Source: Palleronia pontilimi (lineage in GTDB: Bacteria > Pseudomonadota > Alphaproteobacteria > Rhodobacterales > Rhodobacteraceae). From it: a DNA stretch of 64,000 nt. The position numbers and the translations under genes were made by a program. The DNA is taken from assembly GCF_016412875.1 (NCBI RefSeq), contig NZ_JAEKPD010000006.1, positions 62,001-126,000 of the forward strand, written 5' to 3'. How positions within the stretch are numbered: position 1 is the first letter of the stretch; each line of letters starts with the position of its first letter. A model generated the notes under the pieces. It did no database searches, was not told the origin of the DNA, and saw only the letters and a program-made list of their open reading frames with translations. Of the stretch, positions 1-9,594 are shown one piece after another.

Positions 1-48
1 ACCGTGTTTCAAATAATGAAACCGTCACAACGATCTGGGAGGATCCAC

Positions 49-1311
49 ATGACATCGACTTTGAAGGCATCCGTCGCCGTGTTCGCCCTGCTGGCGGGCG
101 GCGCCGCCCATGCCGCCGAGCACACCGCCCCCCTGTCGGGCGACATGACCATCTTTTCGGACATGTCGAACCCCGCGCCGCGCGCGGTGATGGAATCGCT
201 GGTCGAGGAATTCGGCGCGATGCACCCGGATCTGAACATCGAGCTGACCGTCATCGACCGCGAGGCCTACAAGACCCAGATCCGCAACTTCCTGACCGCC
301 AACGCGCCCGACGTGGCCAACTGGTACGCGGGCAACCGCATGGCCCCTTACGTGGATGCGGGCCTGTTCCTGGACGTGAGCGACATCTGGGACGACGAGA
401 TGTCGGCCAACCTGTCGTCGACCAAGGAAGCGATGACCATGGACGGCAAGCAATGGGGCGTGCCCTATACCTACTACCAGTGGGGCGTTTATTACCGGAA
501 GGATCTTTACGACCAGTACGGGCTGGAAGAGCCGCAGGATTGGGAGACCTTCAAGTCCAACTGCCAGACACTGCTGGATAACGGCATCAAGTGCTTCACC
601 ATCGGCACCAAGTTCCTGTGGACCGCGGGTGGCTGGTTCGACTACCTCAACATGCGCACCAACGGCTACGACTACCACATGCAGCTGACGGCGGGCGAGA
701 TCCCGTGGACCGACGACGGCGTGAAGCAGACCTTCGCCAACTGGCGCGAGCTCATCGACATGGGCGCGTTCATCGACAACCACACCGCCTATTCCTGGCA
801 GGAAGCGCTGCCCTTCATGACCAACGGCGACGCGGCCGCCTACCTCATGGGCAATTTCGCGGTGGCGCCTTTGCGCGAGGCGGGGCTGACGGACGACCAG
901 CTGGACTATTACCAGTTCCCGGCGATCAACCCGGATGTGGAACTGGCCGAGGACGCGCCCACCGACACGTTCCACGTGCCCGCGCAGGCCGGCAATCCCG
1001 AGGCCGGGAAGGCGTTCCTGAAGTTCGTGACCACCCCGGAAACGCAGACCCGCATCAACGCGGGCGACGCGCTGGGACAGCTGCCGGTCAACAGCCAGTC
1101 GTCGGTGGATGACGACAAGTTCCTGCAGCAGGGCTTCGAGGTGCTGTCGTCCAACAGCCCCGGCGGCGTTGCGCAGTTCTTCGACCGCGACGCGCCGGCC
1201 GAGATGGCGAAGGTCGCGATGGAGGGCTTCCAGCAGTTCATGGTTCAGCCCGACCAGATCGACAACATCCTGAGCCGTCTCGACCAGGCGGCGCAGCGGA
1301 TCTACAAGTAA
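49..1311 (+). CDS. Sugar ABC transporter substrate-binding protein (family 1)
   Basis: This is the periplasmic binding protein of a CUT1-type carbohydrate importer. The start at 49 is preceded by a GGGAGGA ribosome site and gives a clean signal peptide: short basic start, hydrophobic core VAVFALLAGGAA and an AHA-AE cleavage site near residue 23. An in-frame start at 4 would add an implausible extension. The mature part of about 395 residues has the family 1 layout, with an early 'ADVANWYAG'-like binding segment and many aromatic residues (for example YTYYQWGVYY) suited to stacking on sugars. Two permease genes follow, then galactosidases, so galactosides are the inferred ligands. The sugar specificity cannot be read from the sequence. 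Confidence 0.88.
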   Translation: MTSTLKASVAVFALLAGGAAHAAEHTAPLSGDMTIFSDMSNPAPRAVMESLVEEFGAMHPDLNIELTVIDREAYKTQIRNFLTANAPDVANWYAGNRMAPYVDAGLFLDVSDIWDDEMSANLSSTKEAMTMDGKQWGVPYTYYQWGVYYRKDLYDQYGLEEPQDWETFKSNCQTLLDNGIKCFTIGTKFLWTAGGWFDYLNMRTNGYDYHMQLTAGEIPWTDDGVKQTFANWRELIDMGAFIDNHTAYSWQEALPFMTNGDAAAYLMGNFAVAPLREAGLTDDQLDYYQFPAINPDVELAEDAPTDTFHVPAQAGNPEAGKAFLKFVTTPETQTRINAGDALGQLPVNSQSSVDDDKFLQQGFEVLSSNSPGGVAQFFDRDAPAEMAKVAMEGFQQFMVQPDQIDNILSRLDQAAQRIYK

Positions 1312-1320
1312 GCGAGGCCC

Positions 1321-1394
1321 GGGGCGGATGCGCGACGCATCCGCCCCGCATCGTTTTCCTCGAGGAAAACGTCACGGACTTCTCGAGAAGTCCG
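1321..1394. promoter_or_regulatory. Three consecutive inverted repeats between binding-protein and permease genes
   Basis: Three separate palindromes lie head to tail just after the binding-protein stop. 1321-1347 has a stem of 11-12 bp (GGGGCGGATGC with its complement) and a loop of 3-5 nt. 1352-1371 is a perfect 20-bp palindrome centred on CTCGAG. 1375-1394 is a second perfect 20-bp palindrome, also centred on CTCGAG. The first resembles the hairpin often found after periplasmic binding-protein genes, which protects the upstream mRNA or attenuates read-through so that binding protein exceeds permease. The two CTCGAG palindromes could be further hairpins or a DNA operator. The role is inferred. 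Confidence 0.6.
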
Positions 1395-1417
1395 GTCCGA
1401 CGTCAAAGGACAGTGCC

Positions 1418-2335
1418 ATGACCACAGCCGCCCTGCCCCAGTCCAAAACCCACCGGTCCTGGTGGCATCGCAACCAGATCCGGATCACGCCGTGGCTGTT
1501 CCTGGCGCCCGGTATCCTGTTCTTCGCGGTCTATGTCATCCTGCCGATCTTCCAGAGCTTCGGCATCTCGCTGCAGGACTGGGACGGCCTGGGCGAGGCC
1601 ACGTATATCGGCACCCAGAACTACGAAGAGCTTTGGAGCGATCCGGCCTTCTATACCTCGCTGAAGAACAACCTGCTGTGGCTTCTGCTCTATCTACTGG
1701 CGATCCCGGCGGGGCTGTTCATCGCGCTGTTCCTGAACCAGACGGTCACTGGCATCCGGCTTTACAAGTCGCTTTTCTTCTTTCCCTTCGTCATCAGCCA
1801 GGTGGTCGTGGGACTGGTCTTCACCTGGTTCTACGATCCGGCCTTCGGGCTCCTGAACATCATGCTGGGCTGGTTTGGCGCGGGTCCGATCAACGTGCTG
1901 GGCGATCCGAATTACGTGACCTACGGGATCATCGCGGCGGGGCTCTGGCCGCAGACGGCCTATTGCATGATCCTGTACCTGACCGGCCTGAACGCCGTGA
2001 ATCCCGAGCTGATCGAGGCGGGACGCCTGGACAACGCCAAGGGCTGGCGGATGCTGTGGCACGTGGTGCTGCCGCAGTTGAAACCCGCCACCTTCATCGC
2101 CTTCGTCGTGACCATCATCGGCGCGCTGCGCAGCTTCGACCTGATCTCGGTGATGACGCAGGGCGGGCCGTTCGGATCGAGCCGGGTGCTCAGCTTCTAC
2201 ATGTTCGAGGTGGCGCTGTCGGAATACGGCTTCCGCATGGGCTACGGCGCGGCGATCGCGGTGGTGCTGTTCCTGATCATGCTGCTTTTCATAGCCTATT
2301 TCCTCTACTCGATGTACCGCGAGGAGCGTCGCTGA
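1418..2335 (+). CDS. Sugar ABC transporter permease (MalF/UgpA-like)
   Basis: First inner-membrane permease of the sugar importer, about 305 residues. The start at 1418 follows an AAAGGA ribosome site 7 nt upstream. A longer frame reaching back to 1328 would run through the inverted repeats and is unlikely. Six hydrophobic segments are visible, beginning with a helix around residues 24-45. The EAA loop that contacts the ATPase is present near residue 215 (ELIEAGRLDNAKGWRMLWHV). The stop overlaps the ATG of the second permease (TGATG), so the two are translationally coupled. No ATP-binding subunit is encoded in the visible part of this operon; it may lie upstream of the window or be shared. 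Confidence 0.9.
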   Translation: MTTAALPQSKTHRSWWHRNQIRITPWLFLAPGILFFAVYVILPIFQSFGISLQDWDGLGEATYIGTQNYEELWSDPAFYTSLKNNLLWLLLYLLAIPAGLFIALFLNQTVTGIRLYKSLFFFPFVISQVVVGLVFTWFYDPAFGLLNIMLGWFGAGPINVLGDPNYVTYGIIAAGLWPQTAYCMILYLTGLNAVNPELIEAGRLDNAKGWRMLWHVVLPQLKPATFIAFVVTIIGALRSFDLISVMTQGGPFGSSRVLSFYMFEVALSEYGFRMGYGAAIAVVLFLIMLLFIAYFLYSMYREERR

Positions 2336-3183
2336 TGTTTCCCACCCCCATCGAAAAGGCCCCGCGCGCGGCGCAGCTCAGCTACCAGGCGCTGCTGCCG
2401 CTGGCGCTGATCCTGTGGTTGCTGCCGCTGATCGCGGTGATGATCTTCTCGATCAAGCCGGGGGCCGATTTCGGCAATGCCAATTACTGGGGCTGGCCGT
2501 CCAGCTTCGAGGGCTTCACCAATTACGGCAAGGTGTTCTTCGAATCGGAAATGCCGCGCTACATGCTGAACTCGGTCCTGATCACGGTGCCCACGGTGAT
2601 CGGCGCCGTGGCCTTGAGCGCCATGACCGGCTTCGCGCTCGGCATCTACAAGTTCCGCAGCAACCTGTGGATCTTCTTCATGTTCGTGGCGGGCAATTTC
2701 GTGCCGTTCCAGATCCTGATGGTGCCGGTGCGCGACCTGACGCTGGACCTGGGCCTTTACAACACCAAGACGGGCCTCGTGCTGTTCCACATCGCGTTCC
2801 AGACCGGGTTCTGCACGCTTTTCATGCGCAACTTCATCAAGCAGCTGCCCTTCGAGCTGATCGAGGCCGCGCGCGTCGAAGGCGTCGCCGAGTGGCGCAT
2901 CTTCTGGTACGTGGTGCTGCCGCTGATGAAGCCCGCGCTGGCCGCGCTGGCGGTGCTGGTCTTCACCTTCATCTGGAACGATTATTTCTGGGCCGTGGTC
3001 CTGACCCAGGGCGCGGAAAGCCAACCCGTCACGGCGGGCATCACCAGCTTCAACGCGCAGTACCGCGCCGCCTATCACCTGATGAGCGCGGGCAGCATCG
3101 TCGCCGCCCTGCCCCCGGTGGCGATGTTCTTCCTGATGCAAAGGCACTTCATCGCGGGCCTGACTTTGGGTGCGGTCAAATAA
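2335..3183 (+). CDS. Sugar ABC transporter permease (MalG/UgpE-like)
   Basis: Second inner-membrane permease, 282 residues, the usual length for MalG-type subunits. The start codon overlaps the previous stop. It has an N-terminal membrane helix near residues 20-40 and the EAA loop ELIEAARVEGVAEWRIFWYV around residue 180, which is the ATPase docking site in this family. The end is hydrophobic with a final LTLGAVK tail, as in MalG homologues. Its stop codon overlaps the start of the alpha-galactosidase gene, tying transport directly to hydrolysis of the imported sugar. Together with the genes at 49 and 1418 it forms the transport core, without the ATPase. Confidence 0.9.
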   Translation: MFPTPIEKAPRAAQLSYQALLPLALILWLLPLIAVMIFSIKPGADFGNANYWGWPSSFEGFTNYGKVFFESEMPRYMLNSVLITVPTVIGAVALSAMTGFALGIYKFRSNLWIFFMFVAGNFVPFQILMVPVRDLTLDLGLYNTKTGLVLFHIAFQTGFCTLFMRNFIKQLPFELIEAARVEGVAEWRIFWYVVLPLMKPALAALAVLVFTFIWNDYFWAVVLTQGAESQPVTAGITSFNAQYRAAYHLMSAGSIVAALPPVAMFFLMQRHFIAGLTLGAVK

Positions 3184-5261
3184 TGCCGCAATGGCGACTG
3201 GATGACGGGCACCAGACCCTTGTGCTGGCCGCGGACGGCGACGCGCTGCCGGGCGTGATCCATTGGGGCGCGCCGCTGCCGCTGGACGAGGATCTGGACG
3301 CGCTGGCCGCGGCGCATCGCGCGGATCTGGGCGGCGGGTCCCTGGACGTGACGGCGCCGCTCAGCCTGTGTCCCGAGGCGGGGCGCGGCTTCGCGGGGCA
3401 TCCCGGTGCGATCCTGCGCGACGGCGACGGCATGCCGGTTCCGCTGCGGCTTGCGGGGACCACGGTCGAGCGCGACGACTCCGCGCTGCGCATCAGCGCC
3501 CGGTGCCGGGACGCGGACCTGCGCTACACGGCGACCCTGGCGGTGCAGGGTCCGGGGCTTCTGGCCCTGTCGGCGCGCCTGGACTGCGCGGAACTGATGA
3601 TCTGCGACTGGCTGGCGGCCCCCGTCCTGCCCGGCCCCGCCCACGCCGCGCAGATGGTCGACGTGCATGGCGGCTGGATCGGGGAATGGCACCTGAACAG
3701 GGCGCCGTGGCAGCCGGGCCAGCGGGTCCGCGACAGCCGCCAAGGCCGCTCGGGGCACGAGCATCCGCCGCACGCGATCTTCCCCGAGCGCGGCGCGACC
3801 ATGACGCAAGGCCGCGCCAGCGCGCTGCATTACGGCTGGTCCGGCGGGCACCGGATGGTCGCGGAAGAACTGCCCGACGGGCGTCGGCAGATCCAGATGG
3901 GCCACGCGCCCGGCGCCTATCACGGCCTGGCCAGGCGGTTCGAGACCGCGACCCTGCTGGCCGCGCATAGCGACGCGGGCATCGGCGGCACGGGCGTGAT
4001 CTTCCAGCGCCACATCCGCGACCGGGTCTGCCGGTGGCCCGATGCGTCGCGGCCCCGGCCGGTGCATTACAATTGCTGGGAAGCGATCTATTTCCAGCAC
4101 GACATGGCGACGCTGAAGGATATCGCCACGGCGGCCGCGGACCTGGGCGCCGAGCGCTTCGTGCTGGACGATGGCTGGTTCGGGCGGCGCGACGACGACA
4201 CCAGCAGCCTGGGCGACTGGTGGATCGACGAGCGCAAGTACCCCGACGGGCTGGGCCCGCTGATCGAGCACGTGCGCGGCCTTGGCATGGCCTTCGGCCT
4301 GTGGGTCGAGCCCGAGATGGTGAACGAGGACAGCGACCTTTACCGCATCCACCCAAGCTGGGTGCTGGGGCTGCCCGACCAGACGCGCGGGCGCGGGCAG
4401 ATGGTGCTGGACCTGAGCCGCGAGGACGTGCGCGACCACCTGTTCGGCGCGCTGGACGCGATCCTGCGCGACCACGCCGTCGACTACCTGAAATGGGACC
4501 ACAACCGCCTGCTGCCGTTCAGCGACGCGACCCAGACGGAAGGCATCTACGATCTGCTGGACCGGCTGCGCGCGGCCCATCCAGGGGTCGAGATCGAAAG
4601 CTGCGCCTCGGGCGGCGGGCGCATCGACGCGGGCATCCTGGCGCGCACCCACCGGGTGTGGCTGAGCGACAGCAACGACGCGCTGGAACGCACCCGCATC
4701 CAGCACGCGGCCGCGCTGCTGCTGCCCGCGGCGGTGACGGGCAGCCACGTGGGACCGGAGGTGTCGCATACGTCGGGTCGGCACTTGCCCATGTCGTTCC
4801 GCGCCTGGGTGGCCGCCCAGCGCCACATGGGCTTCGAGATGGATCCGCGCACGATCGGCCCCGCCGACGCGGGCGTGCTGCGCGCGGTCACGCGCTGGTA
4901 CAAGGCCAACCGCGCCTGGATGCATGGCGGCGACATCGTGCGCCTTGCGCCCGAGGATCCGGCGATGACGGCCGAGTTGCAGCGCGCCGCCGACGGGTCG
5001 CGCTTCGTCGTGTTCGCGGCGCAGACCGCGGTGTCGTCCCAGACGCTGCCGCGCCCGCTTCTGCTGGCCGGGCTGGCGCGGGACGCGCGCTACCGGGTCA
5101 GCCTGCGCAATCCCGAAGACATCCCGCCGCAAAGCCGCGGACCCGTGGCGCTGAAGGACGGCCCGATCGAGCTGAGCGGTGCCGCGCTGATGGAGATGGG
5201 CCTGCGCTTGCCCTGGGCGTGGCCCGCGACCATGTGGGTGATCGAGGGGGAGCGCCTGTGA
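3183..5261 (+). CDS. Alpha-galactosidase, GH36
   Basis: Cytoplasmic GH36 enzyme of 692 residues that would release galactose from alpha-galactosides such as melibiose or raffinose-type sugars. It has no signal peptide, fitting hydrolysis after import. A beta-rich N-terminal domain precedes the TIM barrel. Visible GH36 signatures are the barrel start VLDDGWFGRRDDD, the nucleophile Asp439 in LKWDHNR, and the acid/base Asp482 in ESCASGGGRID. GLWVEPEMVN and MSFRAWVAAQRHMG are also typical of bacterial GH36. The ATG overlaps the permease stop, and the gene ends in GTGA, overlapping the next start. Assignment to the family is secure; exact substrate is inferred from neighbours. Confidence 0.9.
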   Translation: MPQWRLDDGHQTLVLAADGDALPGVIHWGAPLPLDEDLDALAAAHRADLGGGSLDVTAPLSLCPEAGRGFAGHPGAILRDGDGMPVPLRLAGTTVERDDSALRISARCRDADLRYTATLAVQGPGLLALSARLDCAELMICDWLAAPVLPGPAHAAQMVDVHGGWIGEWHLNRAPWQPGQRVRDSRQGRSGHEHPPHAIFPERGATMTQGRASALHYGWSGGHRMVAEELPDGRRQIQMGHAPGAYHGLARRFETATLLAAHSDAGIGGTGVIFQRHIRDRVCRWPDASRPRPVHYNCWEAIYFQHDMATLKDIATAAADLGAERFVLDDGWFGRRDDDTSSLGDWWIDERKYPDGLGPLIEHVRGLGMAFGLWVEPEMVNEDSDLYRIHPSWVLGLPDQTRGRGQMVLDLSREDVRDHLFGALDAILRDHAVDYLKWDHNRLLPFSDATQTEGIYDLLDRLRAAHPGVEIESCASGGGRIDAGILARTHRVWLSDSNDALERTRIQHAAALLLPAAVTGSHVGPEVSHTSGRHLPMSFRAWVAAQRHMGFEMDPRTIGPADAGVLRAVTRWYKANRAWMHGGDIVRLAPEDPAMTAELQRAADGSRFVVFAAQTAVSSQTLPRPLLLAGLARDARYRVSLRNPEDIPPQSRGPVALKDGPIELSGAALMEMGLRLPWAWPATMWVIEGERL

Positions 5262-6148
5262 CCAAGCCCGACTGGATCGCCGTCGACTGGGGCACGACCC
5301 ACGCCCGCGCCTGGGCCATGTCGGGCGGCGACGTGCTGGCCGAAGCGCCGCGCGGGCCGGGGATGGGCGAACTGGCCCGCGACGCGTTCGAGCCCGCGCT
5401 TCTGGCGATGATCGACGGATGGGACATTGCCCCCGCGACCCCTGTGATCGCCTGCGGCATGGTCGGCGCCCGGCAGGGCTGGGCCGAGGCGGGCTATCGC
5501 GCCGTGCCCGCCACGCCGCTGGCGGCCGGGATGACGCGGGTGGCCTGCAACGATCCGCGGCTGGACCTGCGCATCGTGGCGGGCCTGTCGCAAGCCGCGC
5601 CGCCCGACGTGATGCGCGGCGAGGAAACGCAGATCGCGGGTTTCCTGTCCCTGAACGCCGATTTCGACGGCGCGATCTGCCTGCCCGGCAGCCATTCCAA
5701 GTGGGTGCAGATCAGCGCGGGCGAGGTCGTGTCGTTCCGCACGATGATGACCGGCGAGCTATACGCCGCGCTGTCGACGCACACGGTGTTGCGCCACTCG
5801 GTCGGCGATGGCTGGGACGCGGACGCCTTCGCGCAGGCGGTCTCGGCCACCCTGTCGCGGCCCGAAGGCCTGGCCGCCACCCTGTTCTCGATCCGCGCGT
5901 CGGGGCTGCTGGGCGACCAGGGCCCCGGCCAGGCCGCCGCGCGCCTGTCGGGCCTGCTGATCGGCGCGGAGCTGGCCGCGGCCAAGCCCTATTGGCTGGG
6001 TCTGCCGGTGGCGTTGATCGGGGACGCGACGCTGGCGGGGCATTACGCCACCGCGCTGCAGACCCAGGGCGCCCACGTGATCCGCACCCGCGCCGAGACG
6101 CTGACGCTGCACGGTCTGACCGCTGCCTACCGCCTGATGAAAGGATAG
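5258..6148 (+). CDS. dgoK: 2-dehydro-3-deoxygalactonokinase
   Basis: ATP-dependent kinase of 296 residues that phosphorylates 2-keto-3-deoxygalactonate in the De Ley-Doudoroff branch of galactose breakdown. It begins with GTG, overlapping the previous stop by 4 nt, and opens with the family phosphate-binding strand [13 protein letters not shown]. Other DgoK features are [14 protein letters not shown], the catalytic region [10 protein letters not shown] and [12 protein letters not shown], and the C-terminal [14 protein letters not shown]. The gene for the matching aldolase follows 4 nt downstream. Length and motif order match the family with no missing parts. Confidence 0.92.
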   Translation: MTKPDWIAVDWGTTHARAWAMSGGDVLAEAPRGPGMGELARDAFEPALLAMIDGWDIAPATPVIACGMVGARQGWAEAGYRAVPATPLAAGMTRVACNDPRLDLRIVAGLSQAAPPDVMRGEETQIAGFLSLNADFDGAICLPGSHSKWVQISAGEVVSFRTMMTGELYAALSTHTVLRHSVGDGWDADAFAQAVSATLSRPEGLAATLFSIRASGLLGDQGPGQAAARLSGLLIGAELAAAKPYWLGLPVALIGDATLAGHYATALQTQGAHVIRTRAETLTLHGLTAAYRLMKG

Positions 6149-6152
6149 TGCC

Positions 6153-6758
6153 ATGAGCCGCCCCCTGATCGCCATCCTGCGCGGGATCGACCCGGACGAG
6201 GCCGTGCCGGTGACCGAAGCCTTGATCGACGCGGGCATCACCCGGATCGAGGTGCCGCTGAACTCGCCCTCGCCCCTACGCTCGATCGAGGCGATGGCGA
6301 CGGCCTTCGGCGACGTGGCGCAGATCGGCGCGGGCACGGTGCTGGCGGTCGACCAGGTGGACCAGGTCCGCGACGCGGGCGGCTGGATGGTCGTGTCGCC
6401 CTGCTTCGATCCGGCAGTGGTCTCGCGGACGCTGGCCTTGGGGATGGAAAGCTATCCCGGCGTGCTGACGCCATCGGAATGCTTTGCCGCGCTGCATGCG
6501 GGGGCCACGGGGCTGAAGGTCTTTCCGGCCTTTCAGATGGGCATCGACGGGCTGAAGGCGCTGCGCGCGGTGCTGCCCACCGAAACGCAGGTCTACATGG
6601 TCGGGGGCGTGGGGCCCGAGAATTTCGCCGAATGGATGCGCGCGGGCGCGTCCGGCTTCGGGATCGGCAGCGCGCTTTACAGGCCCGGCGACACGGTCGA
6701 AGACGTGGCCACGCGCGCGGCCCAGATCGTCGCGGCCCATGACGCGGGGGTGGTCTGA
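6153..6758 (+). CDS. dgoA: 2-dehydro-3-deoxy-6-phosphogalactonate aldolase
   Basis: Class I aldolase of the KDPG/KDPGal family, 201 residues, which splits 2-keto-3-deoxy-6-phosphogalactonate into pyruvate and glyceraldehyde 3-phosphate. The catalytic Glu is seen in [10 protein letters not shown]. The Schiff-base Lys is Lys122 in [11 protein letters not shown], and the glycine-rich phosphate site is [10 protein letters not shown]. It sits directly after the kinase that makes its substrate, which favours the galactose rather than the glucose version of the enzyme. Only the aldolase part is present; there is no fused dehydratase as in some older dgoA annotations. Confidence 0.92.
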   Translation: MSRPLIAILRGIDPDEAVPVTEALIDAGITRIEVPLNSPSPLRSIEAMATAFGDVAQIGAGTVLAVDQVDQVRDAGGWMVVSPCFDPAVVSRTLALGMESYPGVLTPSECFAALHAGATGLKVFPAFQMGIDGLKALRAVLPTETQVYMVGGVGPENFAEWMRAGASGFGIGSALYRPGDTVEDVATRAAQIVAAHDAGVV

Positions 6759-6759
6759 C

Positions 6760-7632
6760 ATGATCGAGACGGGCACCCCGGAGCTTCATGACAGCACCCG
6801 CTGCCTGCTGGGCGAAGGCGCGTTCTGGCACCCCGAGCGGCAGCAATTCTTCTGGGTCGATATCCTGTCGAAGCGGCTTCTGACCCGGGTGGACGGGGGC
6901 TTGCGCGACTGGACCTTCCGGCGCCACGTCTCGTGCATGGGCTGGGTGGACCGCGACCGGCTGGTGGTGGCCACGCGCGACGACCTGACCCTGCTCGACC
7001 TTGGCACCAACGCGCGCGAGCGCATCGTTCCGCTGGAAGACGACAAGCCGCTGAACCGCCCCAACGATGGCCGCGCCGATCCGCAGGGCGGGTTCTGGGT
7101 TTCGACCATGGGCGTGGCCAAGGGCGTGGGCGACGGCGCGCTCTACCGCTTTTATCGCGGCGCGCTCACGAAGCTGAAGGGCGGCATGACGATCCCCAAC
7201 GCGATTTGCTTCACGCCCGATCATCGCCACGCCTATTTTACCGACACGCCGACGCAGATGATCATGCGCTGGCGGCTGGACGCCGACGGCTGGCCCGAGG
7301 GCAAGCCGGAAACCTGGCTCGACCTGCGCGACACGCCGCACCATCCCGACGGCGCGATCTGCGACGCGGACGGCAATGTCTGGTCGGCGCAATGGGGATC
7401 GGGTCGCGTGGTCTGCTATGGCCCCGACGCGCGCCAGATCCTGACGGTCGAGCTGCCCGCGATCCAGACCACCTGCCCGGCGCTTGGCGGCCCCGATCTG
7501 AACCTGTTGCATGTCACGTCCGCCGCCGTGGGCCTGGACGAGCCGACCATCGCGACCGAGGACGGCCATGGCCGCACCTTCCATGTCCAGACCACCGCGC
7601 GTGGCCAGAAGGAACATCGCGTGATCCTCTAG
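6760..7632 (+). CDS. SMP-30/gluconolactonase-family lactonase (probable galactonolactonase)
   Basis: A six-bladed beta-propeller protein of 290 residues from the SMP-30/gluconolactonase/LRE family. The metal-binding Glu is in LLGEGAFWHP near residue 18, and the family signatures LNRPNDGRADPQGGFWVSTM and HHPDGAICDADGNVWSAQWG are present. The Asn of the first and the Asp of the second are usual metal ligands. Within this operon it would hydrolyse the galactonolactone made by galactose dehydrogenase. The ATG at 6760 lies 1 nt after the aldolase stop. Substrate is inferred from position. The gene is followed by a short conserved 3' motif (7647-7668). Confidence 0.88.
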   Translation: MIETGTPELHDSTRCLLGEGAFWHPERQQFFWVDILSKRLLTRVDGGLRDWTFRRHVSCMGWVDRDRLVVATRDDLTLLDLGTNARERIVPLEDDKPLNRPNDGRADPQGGFWVSTMGVAKGVGDGALYRFYRGALTKLKGGMTIPNAICFTPDHRHAYFTDTPTQMIMRWRLDADGWPEGKPETWLDLRDTPHHPDGAICDADGNVWSAQWGSGRVVCYGPDARQILTVELPAIQTTCPALGGPDLNLLHVTSAAVGLDEPTIATEDGHGRTFHVQTTARGQKEHRVIL

Positions 7633-7646
7633 CCGCACCGCCCTGC

Positions 7647-7668
7647 TTCATCTTTCCATAAATACCTC
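7647..7668 (+). repeat. Recurrent 3'-UTR motif, copy 1
   Basis: The sequence TTCATCTTTCC followed by ATAAATACCTC lies 15 nt after the lactonase stop codon. It nearly matches a copy at 60075-60094 and resembles copies at 10592-10613, 39543-39568 and 62751-62773. All five lie shortly downstream of a gene and point the same way as that gene. Confidence 0.55.
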
Positions 7669-7701
7669 AAACGCCACACCAGCCGCAGGCGATACAATCC
7701 C

Positions 7702-9594
7702 ATGACGCAGCGCACGCTCGGCACCTGCTACTATCCCGAACACTGGCCCGAAGAGATCTGGCCCGAGGACGCGCGCCGCATGGTCGAGGCGGGCCTGACT
7801 TGGGTGCGGATCGGCGAATTCGCGTGGTCCCGGATCGAGCCCGCGCCGGATCGGCTGGACTGGGGCTGGCTCGACCGGGCGCTGGAAACCCTGGGCGCGG
7901 CGGGCCTGAAAATCGTCATGGGCACACCCACCGCCACGCCGCCGCGCTGGCTGGTGGAGAAGCTGCCCGACATGCTGGCCGTGGGCCCGGACGGGCGCCC
8001 CCGCGGCTTCGGGTCGCGTCGGCACTACTGCTTTTCCCACGCGGGCTACCTGGACGAATGCCGCCGCATCGTCACGCTTCTGGCCGATCGCTACGGCGCG
8101 CATCCCCATATCCACGCCTGGCAGATCGACAACGAATATGGCTGCCACGACACGGTGGTCAGCTATTCGACCGCCGCGCGCGATGCCTTTCGGGACTGGT
8201 GCGCGCAGACCTACCAGAGCCCCGGGGCGCTGAACCGGGCCTGGGGCAACGTGTTCTGGTCCATGGAGTACGACGATTTCGCGCAGATCGACCTGCCCAC
8301 CGCCACCGTGACCGAGCCGAACCCGGCCCACGCGCTGGCCTTCCGGCAGTTCAGCAGCGACATGGTGGTGCGCTTCAACCGTGCCCAGGCCGAGATCCTG
8401 CGCGCCCGGACACGCGCGCCGCTTCTGCACAATTACATGGGCCGCGAGGTCGCCTTCGATCACTACGCGGTGGGCGCCGACCTCGATATTGCCACCTGGG
8501 ACAGCTACCCGCTGGGCTTCCTGGAGGACCGCGTGCCCGCCAGCGACGACGGCCGCGCGCGGTTCCTGCGGCAGGGCCACCCGGACATGCAGGCGTTTCA
8601 CCACGATCTTTACCGCGCCGTGGGGCGCGGCCGCTGGTGGGTGATCGAGCAGCAGCCCGGCCCCGTGAACTGGGCCGCCCACAACCCCGCGCCGCTGCCG
8701 GGCATGGCGCGGCTTTGGGCGTGGGAGGCCTTCGCCCACGGCGCCGAGGCGGTGTGCTATTTCCGCTGGCGCCAGGTTCCCTTCGCGCAGGAACAACACC
8801 ACGCAGGATTGCTGCGCCCCGACAGCGCCCCCGCCCCAGCGCTGGCCGAATGCCGCTTGGTGGCCGACGAACTGGCCGCGATGCCCGACGCGGCAACGGC
8901 GCGCGCGCGGGTTGCGCTGGTCTTCGACTATGCCTCGGCCTGGGCATGGCAGGTCCAACCCCAAGGTGCCGAGTTCGACCATTTCGCGATCTGCTTCGCC
9001 TTCTACGGCGCGCTGCGGCGGCTGGGCCTCAGCATCGACATCGTGCCGCCCGACGCGGACCTGTCGGGCTACGCGCTGGTGCTGGCCCCGGGCCTGGCCA
9101 CCCTGCCCGACGGGTTCTGCGAGGGGCTGACCGGCACCGCGATCCTGGGGCCGCGCACCAATGCCAAGACGGCGCAGATGGCGATTCCCGTGCCGCTGCC
9201 CCCTGCCCTGCCGGGCCTCGATACGGTGGTCGAGCTGGTCGAGACGATGCCCGCGGCGGGCGCGCTGCCGCTGGCGCAGGGGGGCAGGCTGGTCCACTGG
9301 GCCGAGCAGCTGGGCGGGACGGCCGAAATCGTCGAGGCCCGCGCCGACGGCCGCCCCGCCCTGGTGCGCGCGGGCAAGCTGCACTACCTGGGTGGCTGGC
9401 CGGACGCCGACGCGCTGGACCGGATCCTGCGCCGCGCCTGCGCCGCGGAAGGCATCGCCACGCTGGACCTGCCGCGCGGCCTGCGCGTGCGCGACACCGA
9501 CACCCACCGATTCTGGTTCAACTACGACATGAAACCCGTCCGCTTCGAGGATCGCGAGATCCCGGAGGCGGGCGTGCTATGGGAGGCGCTATGA
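7702..9594 (+). CDS. Beta-galactosidase, GH42
   Basis: Cytoplasmic GH42 beta-galactosidase, 630 residues. The TIM-barrel acid/base Glu145 is in WQIDNEYGCHD and the nucleophile Glu316 is in WVIEQQPGPVNW. The N-terminus (CYYPEHWPEEIW) and the trimerisation and C-terminal domains follow the usual order. No signal peptide is present. It lies 69 nt after the lactonase gene, with the conserved 3' motif in between, so it may begin a separate transcript segment. It overlaps the aldose 1-epimerase start by 4 nt (ATGA). With the GH36 enzyme it lets the operon use both alpha- and beta-linked galactosides. Confidence 0.92.
   Translation: MTQRTLGTCYYPEHWPEEIWPEDARRMVEAGLTWVRIGEFAWSRIEPAPDRLDWGWLDRALETLGAAGLKIVMGTPTATPPRWLVEKLPDMLAVGPDGRPRGFGSRRHYCFSHAGYLDECRRIVTLLADRYGAHPHIHAWQIDNEYGCHDTVVSYSTAARDAFRDWCAQTYQSPGALNRAWGNVFWSMEYDDFAQIDLPTATVTEPNPAHALAFRQFSSDMVVRFNRAQAEILRARTRAPLLHNYMGREVAFDHYAVGADLDIATWDSYPLGFLEDRVPASDDGRARFLRQGHPDMQAFHHDLYRAVGRGRWWVIEQQPGPVNWAAHNPAPLPGMARLWAWEAFAHGAEAVCYFRWRQVPFAQEQHHAGLLRPDSAPAPALAECRLVADELAAMPDAATARARVALVFDYASAWAWQVQPQGAEFDHFAICFAFYGALRRLGLSIDIVPPDADLSGYALVLAPGLATLPDGFCEGLTGTAILGPRTNAKTAQMAIPVPLPPALPGLDTVVELVETMPAAGALPLAQGGRLVHWAEQLGGTAEIVEARADGRPALVRAGKLHYLGGWPDADALDRILRRACAAEGIATLDLPRGLRVRDTDTHRFWFNYDMKPVRFEDREIPEAGVLWEAL

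Noticed and set aside
3075-5132. Long minus-strand open frame opposite the alpha-galactosidase
   Set aside because: It is an antisense reading of a GC-rich gene. It has Arg/Ala/Gly-rich low-complexity composition and no family motif, while the plus-strand GH36 motifs are clear.
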